This document shows, one piece after another, positions 1-8,609 of a DNA stretch of 64,000 nucleotides. Under the pieces are notes generated by a model that did no database searches, had not been told where the DNA came from, and worked only from the letters and a program-made list of their open reading frames with translations. Both the position numbers and the translations under genes were made by a program. Source of the DNA: Acidobacteriota bacterium (GTDB taxonomy: Bacteria; Acidobacteriota; Aminicenantia; Aminicenantales; Saccharicenantaceae). The stretch spans positions 1 through 64,000 of the forward strand of contig JAWSUF010000014.1 of the NCBI GenBank assembly GCA_033549365.1, given 5' to 3'. Within the stretch, counting starts at the first letter, position 1. Each line of letters begins with the position of its first letter.

Positions 1-152
1 GCCGTTTACACCTTGTGTCTCTCATCTCCAACTACAGGTGGATCGATGCCATCACGTAACTTTGAAACAAGCTCTAAAAATAAATGACAAAGCTTGCAGG
101 CTCGTTTTTTGGGCAGAAAGCGATGTTCTCACGCAAGAAGAAGGAGGCGCGG

Positions 153-3038
153 ATGCATGGGATGATACGGAAAGGGGTGTGCGGCGCCGCCGCGGTGATC
201 GTTCTTCTTGTTTCCATGACAGCCGGTCTTTCGTCGGGACTTCTGCATGCCCAGCCGCGGCCCGTTGTTCTCGATAACGGCCTTCTCCGGGCCGAATTCG
301 GGGGAAACGGGTTGACGGAGTTGAGAGACATCGCGACGGACCGGGTGCTGAAGTTTTCGTCAGGGGCGTTTGCCGTTATCCTTGAAGGACGGGAGATCCG
401 CACCGAAAAACTCCGGGCCGTTGAGATGAAGATCCTTCCCGGGAGCGTCACCTATCTCTACGAAGACGGGGACTTCCACATCGAGGTCGTCTACGAGCTC
501 AAGGCCGGATGGAGATTCGTCAGCCGGCATGCCGAACTCGCGCATTCGCCGACTTCGCCCCGGCGGCCGTTCCGCGTGGCCCGGGTCGAAGCCCTGGCCT
601 CGCGCCTTGATCCCGCCCCCTTTCAGGAACTGCCTCTGGCCGACGGCGCTTACGGCCGGCTCCTGAGATATGCGCCCGGACAGGCGGGCGGATCGGGCTG
701 GGGCGCCTTTCTTCTGCTGCAGAACCCTTTTATGGAATGGCGGCAAAACGAGTCCGGAGAAGTTTCGGTCTCTTATACGCCGGATATGGACTGGCAGCAT
801 GAATACGGTCCGTTTGTTACGGACCGCCTCTGCATCGGACTTCACGAACTGACCGGAACGGTCTTTCCGGCCCGGGCCGTTCCCGAGTGGAAACCCGCGG
901 CCGATCCGGTGCGCCTCGCGGCCGAGGAGCCCGTGATCGACGCCGCCGAAGTCGAAGCTCTGACGGATTGCGTCCGGTCTTTTCTTCTCCACCGGCCCAT
1001 GCGGAGCACCCGCGTCCACGTCGGCTGGTGCGGGAATGACTACCAGATCGATGTCGGCACACCCGAAGGCTGGGAGGAATACCGGCGCATCGTCGACCGG
1101 GCCTCCGAACTGGGCCTCCGGCATCTTCTCTTCACGCCGCACAACAGCCGCCATGCGTCGTGGGAGGACAACACGGATGCCTGGGGTTGGGAAAATCTTC
1201 TCTGGTTCTCGCTCGGACAGAAAATCCGAACAGGCGAATGGGCGCCGGTCCGAAACGACGTCCCCAAAGACATCCGCGACATGATCGCAGAAATGGCGGA
1301 AAAGGGAATGGCCCCGCTGGCCTATGTCTATCCCTCGCTCGCCTTTCTCCAGGATCCCGAATGGACGCGCTGGGCCGGAGACAAGCTCGGCGGCTATCGG
1401 GGTGCGGACACCGGCGTCCGGAGCTTTCAGGACTGGCTGATCCGCAGGCTTGTCGAATTCCAGCGCCAGACCGGGGCCTCGGGCTTTTCCTTCGATCACT
1501 GGTGGATCGCCTATGACGGCGCCTCGAGCCGCTATGCCCAGTGGTTCGGCTGCCGCCGCATCCTGGAATCGCTGCGGAGGGAGATTCCCGATATCGTGAT
1601 CGACGGCCGCCAGCAATACCACAATTTCGGTCCCTGGACATGGCTGGCCGGGACCTATCCCCATCCCCTGATGACGGACGAACAGCCGGAGAGTTTCACG
1701 GCCTTCCCCGACCTTCACACCGACCGGGTCTCGGCCAACCGCCAGCGGTATGCCGCCTGGAGGTTCAGGGTGGAGCGATTCTGCCCGCCCGAGATCATGC
1801 CCGGTTTCATCACCCACCAGACGGCAAGGCATGACGCCGAGGGCGTCATGCGGCGCGACGGCTTCCGCCGTAAGGACTGGGATCATCTCGGCTGGAAGTT
1901 TTCCCTGCTGTCGTCCATCGGCACAGCCCCGTTCAATCATGTCGTCAATGTCCTCCCGGCCCGGGCCGAAGAGGAGTACCGGGCCTTTTCGGAGGAAGAC
2001 AAGGCCTGGTTCCGGAAATGGCTGGACTGGACCGACGCCAATGCCGTCTTTCTTCGCCGCCTGCGGCCGATCATCGGTCCGCCCATGATCGGCCGTGTCG
2101 ACGGCACGGCGGCGATCCGTGAAGACCGGGGGTTCGTGTTTCTCTATAATCCGAACTACGGCCGGATGGAGGCCCGGTTCCGGCTCGACGCCTCGATTGG
2201 GCTTGCCCGGGGGACGTGGTTCGTCGTCCGCGAACTGCATCCCTGGGAGGGTCGATTGATCCGCGGTCCGAGCGGAGAGCTTTGGGAGCACGGCGAGGAG
2301 TTCGTGATGGAAATGGACGGGACGCAGGCCGCGGTCCTGGAAATCTTTCCCATGCCCGAAGACTACAATGAGCCGCTTCTTTTCGGCTGCCCCGGCGAGG
2401 CGGCCGTCAAGAACAGAATTCTGTCGCTGACCGAGGTCAAGGGCGAGCCGGGGACGGAACACGACATCCGGGTGCTTCTTCCGGGCGGCGTGACGATCCG
2501 GGGACTTCGGGTCAACGGGAAGACGGTCCCTTTCAAACAGGACGGCCGGAGGGTCGACGCGCGACTGCGCTTTTCCGGCCCGGCCTTCAGCCGGGTTCAA
2601 AGAGTCGGGGATCATGATCCCGAATTCGAGGGCGGCACGTTCCGGGCCGTTCTCAAGATCCCCGCCCGCGTTTTCAGCCGGCTCGAGGCCCTGAAAAAGG
2701 CCTGGCCGGTCAACTACACCGAGGACGAACTCCGGGCGCCGTGGCTGGCCCCATGGCGGCTGCTGCTTTACGCCCAGACGGCCGAGCCCGACGACGCCCT
2801 GGACATTTCGATCACGATCGACGGGCAGGCGATTCCCGTCCTCAAGGCCTACAACAGCATCGACCGGAGAGCGCCGGAGCGGACGTTTCTCGGGCACTAC
2901 GCCGACATCTCCCATCTCGAGCCCGACAAGGACTACGAAGTGGAAATCGTTGTCCCGTCCCTGGTCCCGGGCCGCTTCCTCGGCCTTTTCCTGGAAAACG
3001 TCGAGACGGAATATACGGATAATATTCTTGACATTTGA
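153..3038 (+). CDS. Exported glycoside-hydrolase-like TIM-barrel protein
   Basis: 961 aa. The start is ATG 153 because AAGGAGG (141-147) lies 5 bases upstream; two earlier in-frame ATGs (84, 123) have no such site. The N-terminus is a signal peptide (MHGMIRKG, then a hydrophobic run, likely cut after LHA). The middle resembles a (beta/alpha)8 glycosidase core: VGWCGNDYQ, a GFSFDHWW strand with Asp448 as a candidate nucleophile or acid, then VIDGRQQYHNFGPW. N- and C-terminal parts look like beta-sandwich domains. The pattern recalls alpha-galactosidase-type (clan GH-D) enzymes, but no exact family motif was recognised. A GntR regulator follows. Substrate unknown; hydrolase assignment is inference. 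Confidence 0.72.
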   Translation: MHGMIRKGVCGAAAVIVLLVSMTAGLSSGLLHAQPRPVVLDNGLLRAEFGGNGLTELRDIATDRVLKFSSGAFAVILEGREIRTEKLRAVEMKILPGSVTYLYEDGDFHIEVVYELKAGWRFVSRHAELAHSPTSPRRPFRVARVEALASRLDPAPFQELPLADGAYGRLLRYAPGQAGGSGWGAFLLLQNPFMEWRQNESGEVSVSYTPDMDWQHEYGPFVTDRLCIGLHELTGTVFPARAVPEWKPAADPVRLAAEEPVIDAAEVEALTDCVRSFLLHRPMRSTRVHVGWCGNDYQIDVGTPEGWEEYRRIVDRASELGLRHLLFTPHNSRHASWEDNTDAWGWENLLWFSLGQKIRTGEWAPVRNDVPKDIRDMIAEMAEKGMAPLAYVYPSLAFLQDPEWTRWAGDKLGGYRGADTGVRSFQDWLIRRLVEFQRQTGASGFSFDHWWIAYDGASSRYAQWFGCRRILESLRREIPDIVIDGRQQYHNFGPWTWLAGTYPHPLMTDEQPESFTAFPDLHTDRVSANRQRYAAWRFRVERFCPPEIMPGFITHQTARHDAEGVMRRDGFRRKDWDHLGWKFSLLSSIGTAPFNHVVNVLPARAEEEYRAFSEEDKAWFRKWLDWTDANAVFLRRLRPIIGPPMIGRVDGTAAIREDRGFVFLYNPNYGRMEARFRLDASIGLARGTWFVVRELHPWEGRLIRGPSGELWEHGEEFVMEMDGTQAAVLEIFPMPEDYNEPLLFGCPGEAAVKNRILSLTEVKGEPGTEHDIRVLLPGGVTIRGLRVNGKTVPFKQDGRRVDARLRFSGPAFSRVQRVGDHDPEFEGGTFRAVLKIPARVFSRLEALKKAWPVNYTEDELRAPWLAPWRLLLYAQTAEPDDALDISITIDGQAIPVLKAYNSIDRRAPERTFLGHYADISHLEPDKDYEVEIVVPSLVPGRFLGLFLENVETEYTDNILDI

Positions 3039-3056
3039 CTCCGGATTTATTATCAA
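3028..3056 (+). promoter_or_regulatory. Putative sigma70-type promoter for the GntR gene
   Basis: TTGACA (3028-3033), a 17-base spacer, then TATCAA (3051-3056). The -35 box overlaps the last codons of the preceding glycosidase-like gene, so the regulator may have its own transcript. Confidence 0.4.
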
Positions 3057-3109
3057 GTATTTAGCCTGACTGAATCACGGGTTGATCGGGAAAGAGAAGG
3101 AGATCGATC

Positions 3110-3796
3110 ATGGACCAAAAGCCGGTTTTAAACGTCAAATCTCTGAAATCGCAGGTCTACGAGTACCTCCGGGAGCAGATGCGCCAGGGGGATATTCTGC
3201 CCGGGTCGGTGATCGACATGGAGGAGACCTCCCAGAAACTCGGCGTGAGCAAAACGCCGCTCCGCGACGCCCTGCTCCAGCTTGAAATGGAGCATTTCGT
3301 GAGCATCCTGCCCCGGCGCAAGGTCGTCGTCAACGTCCTGACCGTCCAGGACATCCGGAACTACTATCAGATCATCGGCGCGCTGGAAAGCACGGCTCTT
3401 ATGACCGGGTTCGACAAAATCGGGGCGGCCGAAATCGAAGCCATGGCGGAACTGAATGCCGGCATGAAAGAGGCCGTCGAACAAAACGATTTCGATCTCT
3501 ATTACGAGCGGAACCTCGCCTTTCACAACACCTTTCTCAACCCCTGTGGAAATGCCTATCTCATCGAAATGGTCAATGTCCTGAAAAAGCGGCTCTACGA
3601 CTTCCCGCGCCAGAAGGGATTCGTCAAGGAATGGGAGGCCGCGTCGGTGGGCGAGCACGCGCGCCTGCTCGAAGCGATTCGCGAGGGGCGCTCCCTTGAT
3701 GCCGCAAACTTCATCCGCGATGTCCACTGGTCCTTCGAAGTCCAGGAAAAGTTCATCGAGAAGTATTACAATCACATTCCGATCACGGAATCCTGA
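3110..3796 (+). CDS. GntR-family transcriptional regulator (FCD/FadR type)
   Basis: 228 aa cytoplasmic DNA-binding regulator. Residues about 8-75 form the winged helix typical of GntR proteins (SQVYEYLREQMRQG, then SKTPLRDALLQLE). The rest is all-helical and resembles an FCD ligand-binding domain, with His residues in LAFHNTF and GEHARLL that normally bind metal or ligand. AGAAGGAG sits just before ATG 3110. Family members sense small metabolites, often sugar acids. It lies directly after the exported glycosidase-like gene and upstream of a peptidase gene, so local control is possible but not shown. Confidence 0.88.
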   Translation: MDQKPVLNVKSLKSQVYEYLREQMRQGDILPGSVIDMEETSQKLGVSKTPLRDALLQLEMEHFVSILPRRKVVVNVLTVQDIRNYYQIIGALESTALMTGFDKIGAAEIEAMAELNAGMKEAVEQNDFDLYYERNLAFHNTFLNPCGNAYLIEMVNVLKKRLYDFPRQKGFVKEWEAASVGEHARLLEAIREGRSLDAANFIRDVHWSFEVQEKFIEKYYNHIPITES

Positions 3797-4010
3797 GCCG
3801 CAAAAACCCCCGGCCGGATCGCTCGGAGTGATGCTGTTCATGCCGCGGTCCCGTAAAGCATTTCGACCGGAACAGGCATCCTGAAATCGCCGCGCGGTTG
3901 ACGGCCCTCTGAATTTGAAAGCGTGCGTCCCGTGGTTTGTCGGGCGTCTATACATGCGGAACCCCCTCGTGATAGATTGTTATCGACAGATTAGATCGGG
4001 AGGAACGGAC

Positions 4011-6305
4011 ATGACAAGACGAAAATTCGGCTTGGGAAGCCTTGGGGCCGGCCTAATCCTGGCGATGGCCATGATCCCGTGTCTTCGTGCCCTGGATGCT
4101 TCGGAAACCGAAGCGCCGCCGCTTTCGCTCGAGAGGATCTTCGCCTCCCGCGAATTCGCCTCCGAGCGGTTCGGTCCGGCCCGCTGGATGAAGGACGGAC
4201 GATCTTATACAACCCTCGAGGATTCGACGGACGTCGAAGGCGGGAGGGACATCGTCCTCTACCGGACCGGCACGGGCGGTCGCGAAATCCTGATTCCGGC
4301 CGCCTCGCTGATACCCTCAGGCGAAGCCAAGCCTCTGGATATTCATGACTACGTCTGGTCGGCCGACAGTCGCCGCCTTCTCGTTATGACCAATTCCCGG
4401 CGCGTCTGGCGCCGGAATACGCGAGGCGACTTCTGGGTGCTCGATCGTGAAAGCGGGGCGCTGACGCGGCTGGGACGGGATTTCGAAGAGTCCCGGCTCA
4501 TGTTCGCCAAATTCTCTCCCGACGGCGGCCGGGCGGCCTATGTCTACAAGAACGATATTTATGAGGAAGAGATTGAAACCGGCCGCATCGTGCGCCTGAC
4601 CTGGGACGGGTCGGAGGACATCATCAACGGAACGTCGGACTGGGTCAACGAGGAGGAATTCGGCATCCGCGACGGCTTCCGGTGGAGCCCGGACGGAACC
4701 CGGATCGCCTTCTGGCGGTTCGATCAGTCCCGGGTCAAAGACTTCCACATGATCAACAACACGGACGATCTCTATCCGCGGATCATCACCTTCAAATACC
4801 CCAAGGCCGGCGAGACGAATTCCGCCGTCTTTCTGGGCGTCGTCCCTTCAGGAGGAGGTCCGGCGACCTGGATCCAGGCGCCCGGCGACCGGCGCAACCA
4901 CTACATCGCCCGGATGGATTGGATGCCCGACGGCCGCGGCGTCGTCTTTCAGTACCTCAACCGGCTCCAGAACACGAACATCCTCATGATCGGAGATGCG
5001 GCAACCGGAGATGTCCGGACGGTTTTTGTCGATCGTGACGACGCCTGGGTGGACGTCATGGATGAGTTCCTCTGGGTGAAAAACGGAACCTCGCTTGTCT
5101 GGCTGAGCGAGCGGAACGGTTGGCGCCAGGCTTTTCTTGTGCCCCGGACCGGAGGAGAACCCGTGTGTCTCACGCCGGGCGCCTATGACGTCATTTCGCT
5201 CTCGGCCGTCGACGACAAGGGCGGCTGGCTGTATTTTATCGCCTCTCCAGAAAATCCGACGCAGCGTTATCTCCACCGCGTCCGCCTCGACGGCCGCGGG
5301 AAACTTGAGCGGCTGACTCCGGCCGGGCAGTCCGGCACGCACTCCTATGCCCTCTCGCCGACGGCGGAATGGGCGTTTCACACCTTCACGACGTTCGATG
5401 CTCCGCCGGTCGTTTCGCTTGTCAAGCTTCCCGGGCATGAAAACGTCCGTGTCATGGCGGCCAACGCAAAACTCATCGAGGCCGTCCGGTCGCTGAAGCC
5501 GGCCTCAACGGAATTTTTCCGCGTGGACATCGGGGACGGCGTACTCCTCGACGGCTGGTCCATCAAGCCTCCCGATTTCGACCCGGCGAAAAAATATCCC
5601 CTGTTCATCCACGTCTACGGCGAGCCGGCCGGCCAGACCGTCCTCGATCGCTGGGGAGGCAACAACCGGCTCTGGCACCAGATGCTGGCCGAGCAGGGCT
5701 ACGTCGTCGTCAGCCTGGACAACCGCGGCACTCCGGCGCCCCGCGGCCGCGAATGGCGGAAGTGCATCTACGGCCAGGTCGGCATTCTTGCCTCGGCCGA
5801 TCAGGCGGCGGCCCTGCGCGCGCTTCTGAAGACATGGCCGTTTCTCGATTCCGAACGGGTCGGGATTTGGGGCTGGAGCGGCGGGGGCCAGATGACCCTC
5901 AATGCCATGTTCCGCTATCCCGAACTCTACAAGACCGGAATCGCCATCGCCTTCGTCAGCCACCAGAAATACTACGACACGATCTACCAGGAGCGGTTCA
6001 TGGGACTGCCCCGCGACAACCCGGAGGGATACGAACAGGGATCGCCGCTGACCTTCGCCTCCCGGCTCGAAGGGAATCTATTCATCGCCCACGGCACGGC
6101 CGACGACAACGTTCACTATCAGGCCTTCGAAGCCCTCGTCAACGAACTCATCGCCCACAACAAGCCGTTCACGATGATGTCCTACCCGAACCGGGCCCAC
6201 GGCATTTCCGAGGGGCCGAACACGACGCTTCATCTCTATGGTGCGATGACCCGGTTTCTGCTGAAAAACCTTTCTCCAGCCCCCCTGAATCGCGAATTGG
6301 AGTAA
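4011..6305 (+). CDS. Dipeptidyl-peptidase IV-like S9 family peptidase
   Basis: 764 aa. ATG 4011 is preceded by GGGAGGA (3998-4004); the open frame runs further upstream without a ribosome site. The N-terminus TRRKFGLGSL plus a hydrophobic run resembles a Tat signal. A beta-propeller domain carries DWVNEEE, the glutamate motif that in DPP-IV binds the substrate N-terminus. The C-terminal alpha/beta hydrolase has Ser623 in GWSGGG, Asp698 in HGTADD and His730 in RAHG, with spacing like human DPP-IV (Ser-Asp 75, Asp-His 32). It should release N-terminal dipeptides in the periplasm. A complete, apparently active enzyme. Confidence 0.95.
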   Translation: MTRRKFGLGSLGAGLILAMAMIPCLRALDASETEAPPLSLERIFASREFASERFGPARWMKDGRSYTTLEDSTDVEGGRDIVLYRTGTGGREILIPAASLIPSGEAKPLDIHDYVWSADSRRLLVMTNSRRVWRRNTRGDFWVLDRESGALTRLGRDFEESRLMFAKFSPDGGRAAYVYKNDIYEEEIETGRIVRLTWDGSEDIINGTSDWVNEEEFGIRDGFRWSPDGTRIAFWRFDQSRVKDFHMINNTDDLYPRIITFKYPKAGETNSAVFLGVVPSGGGPATWIQAPGDRRNHYIARMDWMPDGRGVVFQYLNRLQNTNILMIGDAATGDVRTVFVDRDDAWVDVMDEFLWVKNGTSLVWLSERNGWRQAFLVPRTGGEPVCLTPGAYDVISLSAVDDKGGWLYFIASPENPTQRYLHRVRLDGRGKLERLTPAGQSGTHSYALSPTAEWAFHTFTTFDAPPVVSLVKLPGHENVRVMAANAKLIEAVRSLKPASTEFFRVDIGDGVLLDGWSIKPPDFDPAKKYPLFIHVYGEPAGQTVLDRWGGNNRLWHQMLAEQGYVVVSLDNRGTPAPRGREWRKCIYGQVGILASADQAAALRALLKTWPFLDSERVGIWGWSGGGQMTLNAMFRYPELYKTGIAIAFVSHQKYYDTIYQERFMGLPRDNPEGYEQGSPLTFASRLEGNLFIAHGTADDNVHYQAFEALVNELIAHNKPFTMMSYPNRAHGISEGPNTTLHLYGAMTRFLLKNLSPAPLNRELE

Positions 6306-6325
6306 AGCGGTTGGATAGAGCCGTC

Positions 6326-7411
6326 ATGGCGCATTCCGACCGTTCCCGGGCCGGCCGGGTCGACGACGCGCTGCACCATCTTTACAATTTCATCGAACTG
6401 GTCTGGAGAGACCTCCGAACTCCCGCCGGGCTTTCTCCCCGTTTTTGGCTGCGTTCGTGGCGCAAGGGTTTTTGCCGGTTCAGTTTCCAACTCTATGGTC
6501 TCGATAGGAAGGCGTCCGATGGATATCTCAGCGATGTCCGGGCCCTGAGAACGCTTTGGATCGACTCCCTGTTCCGGGAGATGATCGACAACAAAGCCGT
6601 CTTCCATGCTCTGATGATTTGCCACGGATTTCCCGTTCCCGAATTGCATGGCGTCATCCGCCGCGGCCGGTTTTTCGACTTCGGATCCGGCGCCTCCATG
6701 CCGGCTGCCGACATTCCGGTCCGGCTTCTGCCGGATGGCGGCCGGTTGGCGGTGAAACCTTTGCGGGGTCATAGCGGTGCGGGCTTCCTGCGGCTGTCAC
6801 GCGAGGAAAGCGGTGTGGCGGTCAACGGAACGCTGACCGAGCCGGGTCAATTGGAGGCCCTGCTGGCCGGTCTGAACCTGCAGGTTGTCACAGGGTTTGT
6901 GGTTCAGGGACGATACGGCTCCGGGCTGTTCCCGGATACCACCAACACCCTGCGCATCGTGACTCTGATCGATCCGGATACCCACGAGCCCTTCATCGCC
7001 CGCGCGGTTCAGCGTATCGGCAACTCCCGTTCTTTCCCTGTCGACAATTTTAATCTCAGACGAGCGGGATTATGCGCCCCGGTGGATCTTGACTCCGGCC
7101 GGCTTGGACCCGGAGTCACTGTCGGAAAACGCTGTCAGGTCATCCGGCACGACCGCCATCCCGAGACCGGGGGAGACATTGCCGGTGTCGAGATTCCGAA
7201 TTGGCCGGACATCCGCCGCGGCATTCTTGATTGCGCCCGGCGCTTCGCCTTTGTTCCCTGCTTTGCCTGGGACATCGCGGTCACCGAGCCCGGATTCACA
7301 ATCATCGAGGGCAATTCCTCAACGGGGGTCATATTTCTCCAAATGCACGGACCCCTCCTGGCCGACCCCCGGGTCCGCCGATTCTATACCTATCACCGCA
7401 TTGTGCGCTGA
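6326..7411 (+). CDS. Sugar-transfer-associated ATP-grasp family protein
   Basis: About 361 aa. It resembles the ATP-grasp family often annotated as sugar-transfer associated (ATPgrasp_ST): AVKPLRGHSGAGFL looks like the ATP-binding strand and loop, TTNTLRIVTL the central strand, and FTIIEGNSSTG the C-terminal metal and ATP site. Such enzymes make amide-like bonds using ATP; the substrate is unknown. Start choice is uncertain: ATG 6326 has no clear ribosome site, while TTG 6311 in the same frame has GGAG (6299-6302) 8 bases upstream. It follows the DPP-IV-like gene by about 20 bases and is probably co-transcribed. Confidence 0.75.
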   Translation: MAHSDRSRAGRVDDALHHLYNFIELVWRDLRTPAGLSPRFWLRSWRKGFCRFSFQLYGLDRKASDGYLSDVRALRTLWIDSLFREMIDNKAVFHALMICHGFPVPELHGVIRRGRFFDFGSGASMPAADIPVRLLPDGGRLAVKPLRGHSGAGFLRLSREESGVAVNGTLTEPGQLEALLAGLNLQVVTGFVVQGRYGSGLFPDTTNTLRIVTLIDPDTHEPFIARAVQRIGNSRSFPVDNFNLRRAGLCAPVDLDSGRLGPGVTVGKRCQVIRHDRHPETGGDIAGVEIPNWPDIRRGILDCARRFAFVPCFAWDIAVTEPGFTIIEGNSSTGVIFLQMHGPLLADPRVRRFYTYHRIVR

Positions 7412-7426
7412 AGCGCCGGGCTGTTT

Positions 7427-8467
7427 TCAGGCTTTCAGGATCGCTTCGATAGCGCCGGCGTATTCCGCGCTTTCGTCGTCGGCCGTGATGATCTCGATTG
7501 CGGCGGCCGAACCCGCCCCGAGGCCGAGTTCGGCCGCCCGGGCGATCTGCTCTTGGGCGAAGATCGGCGTCTCCATGACGGCCTTGTTGCTGCCGAGATG
7601 TCTCAGAACGGCAAGCCCCGCGGCGTCCACGGCCACCCGGTCCGTTCCCGCCAGAAACACGTTCGCTGTCCGGAGTTCGCCTTTCATGGGTCCGCCGTCG
7701 ACGAAGACCTCAACGCCGTCCAGGACGACAAGCGCCGGCGTGTAGGCCCAGTTGATTTCCGCGATCATTTTTCTCATGTCGGGCGAGCCGTGAAGCTCTC
7801 TCATGTAACCGTGGCCTTTTCGGGGGACGACCCCGACGGAGTTTTTAAGGGCCATGGTGAAGACACCGCCGAACTGGTGGGTTTTGAGACAACAGGTCGA
7901 GATGACGCATTCGGTTTCGACGACAGGCCGGGCGACGAGAAAACCGTCCTTCCAGTGGGAGCCGGGCGGGTCGAAACGGACGTAGCCGTCTTCGCCGAGC
8001 TCGTCCAGATTGATGACCTCGGCGTCGAACCCGGCGGCCAGTTCGTGAATGCCCAGTTTCGCCAGGACCTCCTCGGTCGGTTCGGGGCCGCTGCGGTCGC
8101 CGACGGCCAGGCTTTTCGGGCCCATGTCCCTGACGGCGGCCAGCAGTTCGTGCAGCGTGTCGTTGTGTGTGGATCCGGGTGTCGGGTCGGATGTGTTGAA
8201 GTTCGGCTTGACGAGAACCGATTTGCCCTTTCCGGGATTGAGACCCAGAATCTCCAGGGATTTTCGGACGCCGGCTTTCCGGTCGGATGTCTTGACCAGA
8301 ACGACCCGGGATTTCCCGGTTGCCGTTGCGGCTGTGGGTTTCGGGACGGGCGGTTGCATGGCCCCGTGTCCGCCTCCGGCGAGCCCGGCCGCCGCGCCGC
8401 AGAGTGCCAGGCCTCCCCCGGCCGCCAGAAATCCCCGCCGGGTCATGGTTTTCGATCGATGTGTCAT
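7427..8467 (-). CDS. DUF362 domain protein with Tat signal
   Basis: 346 aa. The start ATG 8467 follows GAGGAGAGGG at good spacing; an ATG 7 codons upstream lacks one. TMTRRGFLAAGGG is a twin-arginine signal, so the protein is probably exported folded. The body matches DUF362 proteins: SVLVKPNFN, CCLKTHQFGGVFTMALKNSVG, LVVLDGVEVFVDGGP. Only isolated cysteines are visible and no ferredoxin-like cluster was seen. DUF362 proteins are often redox-related but have no settled reaction. It is divergent from the S9 peptidase gene at 8610, with a separate promoter facing each way. Confidence 0.88.
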   Translation of the reverse strand: MTHRSKTMTRRGFLAAGGGLALCGAAAGLAGGGHGAMQPPVPKPTAATATGKSRVVLVKTSDRKAGVRKSLEILGLNPGKGKSVLVKPNFNTSDPTPGSTHNDTLHELLAAVRDMGPKSLAVGDRSGPEPTEEVLAKLGIHELAAGFDAEVINLDELGEDGYVRFDPPGSHWKDGFLVARPVVETECVISTCCLKTHQFGGVFTMALKNSVGVVPRKGHGYMRELHGSPDMRKMIAEINWAYTPALVVLDGVEVFVDGGPMKGELRTANVFLAGTDRVAVDAAGLAVLRHLGSNKAVMETPIFAQEQIARAAELGLGAGSAAAIEIITADDESAEYAGAIEAILKA

Positions 8468-8487
8468 GATTCCCTCTCCTCGAACCA

Positions 8488-8516
8488 AGAATACAGGCCC
8501 GGGCGGTCCGAGTCAA
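8488..8516 (-). promoter_or_regulatory. Promoter for the DUF362 gene
   Basis: Read on the minus strand: TTGACT (8511-8516), 17-base spacer, TATTCT (8488-8493). Predicted transcription start is near 8481, about 14 bases before ATG 8467. Confidence 0.6.
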
Positions 8517-8526
8517 ACCGTTCGTT

Positions 8527-8555
8527 TTGCCGCGGCCTCCGGATTCCTTTATAAT
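8527..8555 (+). promoter_or_regulatory. Promoter for the S9 peptidase-PFK-pyrE operon
   Basis: TTGCCG (8527-8532), 17-base spacer, perfect TATAAT (8550-8555). Predicted start near 8562 gives a leader of about 48 bases before ATG 8610. It sits back to back with the DUF362 promoter, only 10 bases apart. Confidence 0.65.
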
Positions 8556-8609
8556 AAGCGCAGAAAATTTTGGAAATGCGCCGGAGCGTTTCCGTCAAGG
8601 AGAAAGCGA

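Noticed and set aside
360-3056. 898-codon open frame on the minus strand opposite the glycosidase-like gene
   Set aside because: Antisense shadow caused by high GC; no signal peptide, ribosome site or family; the plus-strand gene has all three.
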